A stretch of 64,000 nt of DNA, taken from positions 994,501 through 1,058,500 of the forward strand of contig JAHRBS010000006.1 in NCBI GenBank assembly GCA_024305745.1, read 5' to 3'. Shown here in pieces: positions 55,686-64,000 of the stretch. Origin of the DNA: Polyporus tsugae (lineage: Eukaryota; Basidiomycota; Agaricomycetes; Polyporales; Polyporaceae). Position 1 is the stretch's first letter. Every line of letters starts with the position of its first letter. The notes below the pieces were generated by a model, which was not told the origin of the DNA, made no database searches, and saw nothing but the letters and a program-made list of their open reading frames with translations. Position numbers and translations under genes: made by a program.

Positions 55686-58011
55686 TCAGAACTTGAACCC
55701 ACCCGCGAGACCCATGACGCCCTCGGAGTCGTACCGCGCCTTCACCGCCCGCAGCCCGTCCACGTTCGCGCCGTAGATGCGCTCGAGCGGCGTGTCGAAC
55801 ATCGCGTAGTTGCCGTACAGCGGCGCGTCCACGATGTCCTGGCCTTCGCTCTGTGCGACCGCGACGAGGCGCGCCGCGCTCTGCCGCGCGACGTCGTAGA
55901 ACGTCTCGTCCTCCGTCGCCGCGCCGTACGCGTAGTAGATGTTCAGCGGGAGCAGGCCGCGCTCGCGCTCGGCGGGGTACGCGGACGAGTTCTCCGCCGC
56001 GTGCGAGAATATGGAGGGCAGGAAGGGCTCGACGTCGTACGAGATGAAGGTGCCGGACCGGAGGGAGAGGTACTGGCCCCAGAACTGGGTGAGGGGAGAG
56101 AGGGCGTGTTAGTTACGGTGCTGCGGTTTCTGCCACAGGAGGAGAGGGGGGATGGGGCCCACCTTCGTCTCGTTCAGAACGGCGTCCATGATCTTGGTAG
56201 TGTACTGCTCCAGAGAGACGGTGTGGAAGATGCAGCTGCCGAATGCGATTCGGCGTGAGCGGATGTAGCGCCATATGACCATAGCGCTTGTGTGACTCAC
56301 CGAGTGTTAGACGTCGCGTTCGAGGGCGGGGCCCCAACTAGATCCAGGAACGTGCGGGTTTTGACGTCCTTCGAGAAGAACGGGATGGCGAGGAAGTCGT
56401 CGAAGATGCCTTCGGGGGCAGTCGGATAGTCGTAAAAGAGCAGGAGCGACACGCCGGGCTGTGGAGACGAAACAGGAACATGAGCTATCCCCATGCTAAT
56501 GCTAGCGTGCGACTGCAGAAGACGCACCGCGCCAAGGATGAAGTTGTACGTGGGAAGGACTGCCGCCTTCGGGTCCGTCACGGTCTGTGAGAACTTGACG
56601 GTGGCATTGTTGACGGCCTCAAGGTGCTCCTGCGTTATAGTTATGATCCCGCCCTGTCAGTGGAAGAAGTGTTTCAGAAGGTTAACAACACAGCTTCGCG
56701 GATCAGTGACGGAAGCCCATACCCAAACTTGCGTCTGGAAGTGTGTCTTGAGTATGAACTTCGTGACGATACCCTGCATATGCGTGATCAGACCACATCG
56801 CAGCACTAGCGCAGAGCCGAAAGATGGGAAGACTCACGAAGTTGTTGAAGCCGCCCTAAATTGCCGAGCGATCATGATCGAAGCATCGGTGGCGCGGAAG
56901 TCGTCAGGATCGACAGAACCATCCGGAGCCAGTGTGGTTTGAGTCAATCACACACCTTGAGACCCCAGAACAGGTCCGGGTACAAGTCTTCTGAGACCTG
57001 GGCGATCTTGCCGTCCGGAAGCACGAGCTCGAAGCCGGCTATCGTGTCGACCGTCAATCCATGTTGGTTTGTCTTCCACGAATAGCCTGCAGGAGACACG
57101 CATGGGTGGTCAGCTTCTCTTCCGCTTCCATTGCTATAGCCCCGTTCCCGCCGACCGCCGTGCACGCGGAACCGCATGCTCAAGACAGGTCCATATGATA
57201 CATCACACACTCACCTCCCCCGAGCGTGAAGCCCGCCATGCCGACCCCAGTCACGCGTCCGCCGACGACATTGGCCGCGTACGGCTCGAGTGCGGCGTAG
57301 ATCTCGTCCCAGATGAGCCCGGACCCGACCTCCGCGGTCTGGTTGTCCGGGTTGTACTTGACCTCGCTGAACCGGTACATCGCGATCTGGACGCCCTTCG
57401 TGGACGAAAAGCCCGGGTTCGACGCGTGGCCACCGCCCTTCACCTGTGGGAACACCGAAGGCGAAACGACAGTCAGCACATGCTCCAGTTTCAGGCTCCA
57501 GCTCCCGAGCGGCTCCGTCGGAGCGATCCCGGAGCGGGGGATAAATTTCTCCAGGGGGGGGGGAAGGGCGGGGAGGTTACGTACTGCGAAGGGCGTCTTG
57601 TTCTTGCCAACGATTTGCAGCTATGTGGGGCGGGAATTAAGCTTAGAGCGCCGTGAGTGGGGAGCAACGGATGACGCACGATCTTCCCCACATCCTCGGC
57701 GGTGCCAGGCTCGACGGAGCACGCCGCCTGAGCGGTGCTGGACAGGGCCCAGTGTCCGATGTCCTTTTCATACGCCGAGTTGAAGCCTAAGTCTAACAGG
57801 TTCGCCGTGCATCAGCGACAGAAGGACGTCTGTGGAGCAGTTGACTGGACTTACATGGCCAGTGGACAGATGAGGCCGAGGAAATGGCTTGCTCGATCTC
57901 TGTGCAAGTACTGGTGTACTCGCTCCGTGCCTCAAGCTGCAGGCTCTCTGCAGAGGCGATGGAGAACAGGCCGGAGACAAGGAATGAAGCGGTGGCAAGC
58001 GATCGACGCAT
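55686..58011 (-). CDS. Secreted FAD-linked oxidoreductase (PCMH/BBE-like)
   Basis: A multi-exon gene starting MRRSLATASFLVSGLFSIASA at 58011, a signal peptide. The FAD-binding PCMH domain shows FAVKGGGHASNPGFSSTKG (about 57440-57385), in which the His is the usual covalent FAD attachment residue, then EVGSGLIWDEIYAALEP, GRVTGVGMAGFTLGGG|YSW, LVLPDGKIAQVSED, DLFWGLK|GGFNNFG and a C-terminal berberine-bridge-like part ending AVKARYDSEGVMGLAGGFKF with TGA at 55686-55688. Introns are short and restore family sequence at every join checked. The second FAD-linking Cys of bicovalent members is replaced by Tyr (GGGYSW), so flavin attachment should be through His only. Substrates of such fungal enzymes include sugars and phenolics. 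It is not predictable here. Confidence 0.88.
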
Positions 58012-59520
58012 GGCGGACGGATCTCCTGAGGATTGGGAAGCCTGCAGCAGACGTCGGACGGGTGACCCGGGTGAGAGGTGGTGTCAGAGAGCTCAAGGAG
58101 GCACAAGTGGAAGCTACTCACGAGAAGATATAAGTACCATTTGCGCAAGGGCTCGGAGCGTCGGAGGGTCCATGGAAAAACCAGCCGGCGAACGACAGTC
58201 GGTCTGAGTTGTTGTCCCACGCGGATGGTACGACCGTGTTACATGAAGGCGGGGATATTCTTACCCTGTCACCGCTAAAGGACCTGATCAAGCGTAAGAC
58301 ATTTTCGTGTAAGTAGCCGCCCCAGGAGTACGTGGTAATCGGTTCCGTTCGTGGCTTGTCCGAGGAGCTGTCAACGATTGAATGTGGCCGGCGATTGCGC
58401 GGCGGGATTCCCAGCATGCATCAAATGGAGGATCATTCCGACGGCCATCAGTGAATGAAAAAGGCTGTGAGGACAAGGAGGGTACTGACGTTCGAACGGA
58501 GAACGGTGCAAATTAGTGTCGGCCCTGTGGCGATGACGACATTGTGATGGGTGCTGAAATAGAGCAGGGTGGGTTTCGCTGGGGAGGAGGTTCCCGTCAC
58601 CACGCTCCTGTCACGCGTTGAACTGTTCATGTGGAACGATATTTGTGTCTTGTAGTGACGTAGTGCTAGTCTCTCGAACCATCGCGGAAGAAGATAGCTC
58701 GGAAGAGAAACATCATAGATGACACCACTGACCGCATGGCGGGAAAAGTCTGGCAGATCCGTTGGTATGTCCATGGTACTGCTATTACTGGGCTGTCACT
58801 TGAGGAGTTGTGGGAGAAATGACGACTGGGTTCCGATTACTTGGCTTCACATGGGGAACTGAAGCGGTAAGTTTTCGGTTGGACCGCTTGGTTGGGAGGA
58901 GATTCTGCCTCATGGACTCTGAAGGGGTGGATTAATGGGCAAATACTTTCTCCCGTAGAGGACGGGCTCGGCCGGGTGACGATGTTCGGACAGGGCGGGG
59001 CCGGTCGAAATAAGCAGCATGACGACGTGCATAGGTAAGTCGTCGAGGATGCCGGCACCGATGAGCAGCTGGAAGGAAACGACGAGGCAGCCACCCTCAG
59101 GCCGAGCAATGCGGCTGAGACTGACAAACACGCAAGCCAGATATTAGCCTATGGAATAGCCGTTGAAGTAAGTGTACTTGCCGACATCACACCTATATTG
59201 CAATCAATTGCCCAAAGTTTCATACGGACGGAGCATCATGAATGGCCGAGGCGGACTGTGCAACCACGCCGCAAGCTTAAGTTGGAACACGAGGTGAGTC
59301 ACTGTCAGAGAGGCGTCTACAAATCATAACCAAATCCAGAATCGGCCCCTGCCGAGAGTAGACGCGCATGCATTCGAACCTTATTAGACGAACTAGATAG
59401 CACCACCCGGGATTCCCCGGGTGGCTGGCCGACGGTGGGCGCTGTGCCCAACGCTGCGCGACGCCAGAGCAAGGTAAGAAATCCTGCCCGCCCCATCCTC
59501 AACTCCCTCAAGTCTTCAAA
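58012..59520. other. Intergenic region with unassigned ORFs
   Basis: Between divergent FAD oxidoreductase (-) and eL27 (+). Minus-strand ORFs near 58450-58775 and 58910-59130 contain hydrophobic stretches (for example FQLLIGAGILDDLPMHVVML) that could be remnants of a membrane protein. No family recognised and no convincing gene model. Confidence 0.3.
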
Positions 59521-60316
59521 ATGCCCAGGAGTACGTAGCCATCCATCCCGAACCTTTGCTCGTACACTGAATCTTCTCTGACCCTCCGTTCTCGAATTAT
59601 AGTCTACAAGCCCGGCAAAGTACGTGTTCCTGAAGTGGACGCTCGGACTTCGCAAATGAGGGTGGAATGTTGACTGGAGTTGGTTCGGGTGTAGGTTGCG
59701 ATCGTCCTCCAGGGCCGTCAGGCGGGACACAAGGTCGTCGTCATCAAGCAGCTCGACGAGGGCACCAAGGAGCGGCCCTACCCCCATGCGATCGTTGCCG
59801 GCATCGAGCGTTACCCCCTCAAGGTCACGAAGCGTATGGGTGCGAAGAAGGTTGCCAAGCGCAGCAAGGTTAAGCCCTTCATCAAGGTCCGTCACCGGTG
59901 GATTCTCCTCGGGGAGAGGAAGTTTCGCTGGGTACTGAACGTTTGATCTTGCCTGCAGGTCGTGAACTACTCCCACCTATTCCCCACGCGTTACGCACTT
60001 GAGCTTGAGGGCCTCAAGGGCACCGTCGGCTCGGACACTTTCAAGGAGGTTTCGCAACGGGAGGACTCGAAGAAGCAGATCAAGAAGCTGCTGGAGGACC
60101 GGTACACGAGCGGGAAGAACAAGTGGTTCTTCCAGGCTCTCCGTGTGCGTGATCATTCCTTTCACTCCTCCTTTCTTCCCCATCCCACCACTACATGTTT
60201 CTGCTTTGAAATGTGGACCCCTTTTCCTTTCCTGTATCGTCCTGCCAATCACCCACTTTCCTGATGTCGTCTGCATACGAGCTTCTGATTACTGACTGCT
60301 TCTCTTACAGTTCTGA
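59521..60316 (+). CDS. RPL27: 60S ribosomal protein eL27
   Basis: A structural protein of the large ribosomal subunit. Five exons: 59521-59530, 59603-59619, 59695-59886, 59959-60144 and 60311-60316, totalling 411 nt (136 residues, the normal length for eL27). It reads [56 protein letters not shown] and ends [12 protein letters not shown]. The last exon is only TTC TGA. Many short introns near the 5' end are usual for fungal ribosomal protein genes. Confidence 0.95.
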
Positions 60317-61063
60317 TCTGTCTGGGTTCTGCTTTCCTTTTGTTGCGCTGTTCGCAAAACCGCTACATGTACATCACATGTCCACGCATGACGCATGTCA
60401 CCACCACATCATGTCTCAATTCTAATATGCCATGGGTGACGACAGATCTCCCGCCCAGTGTGTCCGACTAGAATTGTATCGTTATCCTGGGTATCAGACC
60501 TCCTGCCCGTTCGTCCTGATGTGCATGCATTGTTCCGGCACGACGTGGTCGTGTGCGTTCAAGAGGTGCAACAAGTACGCGCTATTTTTGTTTTTCATTC
60601 GTCGAGGGATCCGCTACATCGGATTCTGTGTATATACAGTATCGCTGCTAGAGTTATGCGTGCGACGTGCGTATGGGAAAACAATCGGAGGCTAGGAGAC
60701 AGACGGGAGTAACGTGCGTGATAACGGTTGCGACGACGGCATCATACTAATTGTGAGCAACTCGACTCGAGCATATATCGATGAAACAGGGAAGCGGGGA
60801 GCTATTAGACAGGACGTGCGCGAGCGACCATCGTGACAATGTACAATATGCGACCGCTGAAGAGGGGACAAGAACGCAAGATGACAGACGAGAGACAAGG
60901 AGATGGGAGATGGGTAAGTGAGCACCAAGCTATCATAATCAACCTGGCCGAACAGCGAAGGCAAGAGAAACGTCCGCGACTCCGTACGAGGAGTAAAACT
61001 ATATACATCCCCATTCTACCATCGCAGCACTTGGAGTTCCCAAGGCAAGGAGGAAGAAAGAGA
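60317..61063. other. Convergent intergenic region
   Basis: 3' flanks of eL27 (+) and CAC2 (-). Nothing recognised. Confidence 0.4.
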
Positions 61064-63803
61064 TTACGAGCCGAGGTCGCCGACGCGCGTGAGCGCCGCT
61101 CGCCGCTTCTTCTTCGGGGGCTCCGTGACGTCCTCGCTTGGCGGCGCGTCCCCAGATGCTCCCTCGAGCGCCTCGCGCGCGTCGACGCTCGTGGCGGGGG
61201 TGAGCGGCGGCTCCGCGCTGCGCTTCCCCAGCACACTCCCGCTCGCGGGGACGGAGAGCGGAAGTGGAAGAGGCGCAGGCAGGGGCGTGACGGGCGACAT
61301 GGCGGGGAGGCCGACGGCGTGCATGGAGGGCGTGGAGAGGGGCGTGGCCATCGTCGAAGACGTGCCCGGGTTCGAGTTCGTGAGCGGGAGCGCGTGGTGG
61401 TGCGCGATGGACTGCAGCTGGAGGGTCTGTTGCTGCGTGTGGTGGGCTGGGAGGATCTCATCGAAGACGACGAGCGTGCAGTACCCGTCGCGCGATGAGA
61501 CCATGAGCGACTGCCCGTCAGGCGACCTAGGTGGACGTCAACGTCAATGATTCTGTGGGGGGAAGCGGGGGCAAGGCAACTCACCAGGACATGTCTGTGA
61601 ACTCGTCGTAGTGCAGCTTCGTGAGGAGGCAGACCGGGCCAGCTTGCTGTGTGTCGTAGATCATAACCGTATCCATCGTCGCGATCGCATAAAGCATACG
61701 ATACGGCAGCGCGAAGATGGACGCGGTCGCTGTAGGGGTCATCGGAGGGGCCGGCGTGCCCGGCTTCGACGCCGCAGGTGTCAGCGGCCGTAGCGAGTCC
61801 GTCGCGGAGAGCGCCGGGGATGGCATCATGGCAGCAGTTGGGCCAGTGGGGATGGCGATGCGTGGCGAAGGCGCGGCGATGCCCCCTGCTGAGGCAGAGG
61901 GCTTCGCAGGAGACGGGTGCGGGGTCTTGTCCTGCACCGACGAGGGCGGGACACCGATGTCGACGTCCACAGAAATTTCCGTATCCGGCTCGAGCATTAC
62001 CGTCTTCGGCTCGCTCTGAGACTCGGAACCCCAGACATGCGGCCGCAGCTCGTAGAGGATGGGCGAGAAGCGCACCGCAATGCTTGCCTTCTTGTGCCCG
62101 GGCAGGCGCGCGATCGGTGGGCGCGCGAAATTTGCCCGCGAGTAGATGTACACCGAGGACGAGCCGTCCTTCGGGTCGTTGTTGCTCGGGTGGCCCTTGC
62201 GTCCCCGCGTCTGCTGCTCGGAGGACTTGGAAGAAGTAGCGGTGGGTACCACGGAAGGGTCCTCGAACTGGCCTGCAGGAGTCAAGAGCAGCCCGCCGTC
62301 AGGGCTGAACGCGAGTCGCCGAAAGAAGTTGGTGAAGCTCTCGTCACCATAGAGCTTCACAGACGACCACGAGGCTGTTGGAGCCATGCGGATCGCAGGG
62401 AGAGCCGGCATGGGAGATGGTGAGCGTCCATACCGGCTGTAGTTCGCGGGAGAACTCGGTGCGTTAGACCCGCTGAACGAGGAGCGCCTCGACGACGTCC
62501 TCTCGTAAGGGGGCGGGAACATCGCCATCGAGGGCGTGCTCGCGACGGACGCGGTCGGAGTGAGCATCGCAGGTGGTTGTTGCTGCTGCTCCTTCGAGGT
62601 CGACGACTCCGCGACCTCGTCGTTGAGCCGCTCGCTCACGCTAGTGATCACGGATTCCGTCTCGCTGGCAGTGGACTCCCGTCGGAAGTTGCGTGGGCGG
62701 CTACTATGGGTGCTGGGCGTCCGGCTGTGGCGATGGCCCATGCGTGCGTTCTTGCCAACGGCGTGGACCTCGAGAGAGCCATTCTTGTGAGAGATGTTGT
62801 ATATGTGCATCGAGCGGTCGCTGCTCTGGGTCGCGAAATATTCGTTCAAGGGGTCCCACGCGACACCCTGGACGTAGTGGTTGTGCTCGGCAATTTCGTG
62901 CACGCACTTGCCTGGTTTACGTATTGTCAGACTTGCGTGTGCGACGTGATGAGAGAAAGGCCTGAGGCTCACCATCTGTAGCGCTGAATATCCGGGCGCA
63001 GTTGTCTGTGCTGCCCGCAATGATGTACTCGCCCGTGGGGCTCCAGGCGAGGTCGTAGACTTGCATCGTCGTGCAGCTGCAACGTGGACACGCGTTGGGC
63101 ACAGGGAGACACGCAAACATGATCGGGGGGCGTACCGGAAGGTGGTCCGAGGCTTCCAGTGCTCCTTTTCGTACTGCATGTCCTCAGGAGTCAGGTCGCT
63201 CCCGTAGCTGCTCGCATGCGGGCTCGTCGTCGGGGCCCACACAATGATCATCCCATCTGCAGCGCAGCCGCTCAGCACCACTCACCGCATCTCTAACGAC
63301 GGACAACGGACGTACCATCTCCGGCAGAAGCGATCAAATCACCTGTGACGAGGGACGATGACGCGCGTCAGCTCCCCCGCACGCGTGTGAACAGCCTGAG
63401 CGAGGAGAGCACCCACCGTTCGGACTGAAGCGGACGACATTCACTGCGGCGGAGTGCCTGCTGAGCGTCGCGAGGTACTCGACGCGTGGCGGCCGCGGCG
63501 CAGGGGCTTCGGACGTGCCCTCGACCAGGGACGGGGGCAAGATGTTCGGGTGGACCATCCATAGCTACAATTGCGGGTTCCCGGTTCGCGCAATCCTCTC
63601 CTTCAGCCGCGCGCGAGACAACGGATTGCATGTCTACTCACCCGGACGTGGTTGTCCTCGCCGCCGGTCGCGAGGCGGTAGGCTTGCGCGGGGAAGTGCT
63701 TGTCTTGTGCGGGGCGCGCCTTCTTGAACGGGATGGGTTGGAAGTCGCAGGTGGAGATTGGCTTGGAATCGTGCCAGCGGATTTCGAGGGTGCGGACACG
63801 CAT
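61064..63803 (-). CDS. CAC2: Chromatin assembly factor 1 subunit p60 / CAC2 (WD40 protein)
   Basis: The middle subunit of CAF-1, which deposits H3-H4 on newly replicated DNA with PCNA in the nucleus. The product starts MRVRTLEIRWHDSKPIST, the family's usual N-terminus. An in-frame ATG at 63818 would add five residues. WD40 repeats follow: YRLATGGEDNHVR|LW, LSRHSAAVNVVRFSPNG, GDDGMIIVWAPT, VYDLAWSPTGEYIIAGSTD, HYVQGVAWDPLNEYFATQSS, the insert carrying Ser/Pro-rich sequence (about 62750-62400), FRRLAFSPDGGLLLTPAG, IAVRFSPILYEL and FTDMSWSPDGQSLMVSSRDG. The C-terminus is Pro-rich and has a nuclear-localisation-like KKKRRAALTRVG. Introns are short. The stop is at 61064-61066. Confidence 0.92.
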
Positions 63804-64000
63804 CTTAAGGACGTTCAAGACGGTGCATAAACAGTGTAGGACGTCGAGGGGGAGGGGAGAAAGGGCGAGGTGGTTGGAGAGGTCAAGAGGCTGGAATGAC
63901 TTGGGATAGCCGCCACTGTGACCGTTAGATCTCTTCGCTTATCGGTCAATAGCCGGCATTTACCGCTCTTGTTCACGTTGATAATCCTGACAAATCGATT
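63804..64000. other. Upstream flank of CAC2
   Basis: Probable promoter/5' UTR of CAC2 up to the window edge. No feature seen. Confidence 0.35.

Noticed and set aside
1..64000. CRISPR arrays, operons, bacterial promoters, riboswitches
   Set aside because: The window is fungal nuclear DNA with spliced genes, and no direct-repeat array was seen.

Overview
The window is nuclear DNA from a filamentous basidiomycete, most likely an Agaricomycete close to the Polyporales. The evidence is GC-rich coding sequence, many short (about 50-80 nt) GT-AG introns, fungal family types (HET domain, fungal arrestin-like, DUF7025-type AAA ATPase, a large divergent kinase-like family) and a Ty3/Gypsy chromovirus. 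Exon boundaries are read from conserved protein sequence and splice signals, without transcripts.

Layout. 0-11 kb: a fold-back element, an OCRL-like inositol polyphosphate 5-phosphatase (+) and an arrestin-like gene (-). 11.3-12.9 kb: cyclophilin-40/CPR6 (+). 13.5-28.8 kb: an array of divergent protein-kinase-like genes, three on the minus strand and two on the plus strand. Two frameshifted relatives precede the plus genes, so a pseudogene+gene unit has been duplicated. All five intact members lack the catalytic-loop aspartate and share an intron at the same place and phase. 30-32.3 kb: an MFS transporter (+). 32.7-34.8 kb: a HET-domain protein (-). 36.6-38.8 kb: a secreted amidase (+). 39.4 kb: tRNA-Thr(AGT) (-).

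39.6-53.2 kb is the wreck of one minus-strand AAA ATPase gene. A TIR DNA element (3-bp target duplication ACA) landed in its DUF7025 coding sequence. A 9.57-kb chromovirus (288-bp LTRs, 5-bp target duplication CCACG) then landed inside the TIR element. Removing both insertions and one copy of each duplication restores the ATPase reading frame exactly at that junction. The chromovirus itself is decayed: 18/18 LTR differences are transitions and 17 are explained by CpG decay; it also has stops, frameshifts and a Glu-to-Lys change at the integrase catalytic position. A Cys/His-rich transposon-type fragment (53.6-54.4 kb) and an AAA-like N-terminal fragment (54.8-55.1 kb) follow.

55.7-58.0 kb: a secreted FAD-linked oxidoreductase (-). 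59.5-60.3 kb: ribosomal protein eL27 (+). 61.1-63.8 kb: the CAF-1 p60/CAC2 WD40 histone chaperone subunit (-).

The two ends hold conserved housekeeping genes. The middle (13-55 kb) is a fast-changing accessory region of paralog expansion, a HET protein and nested transposons.
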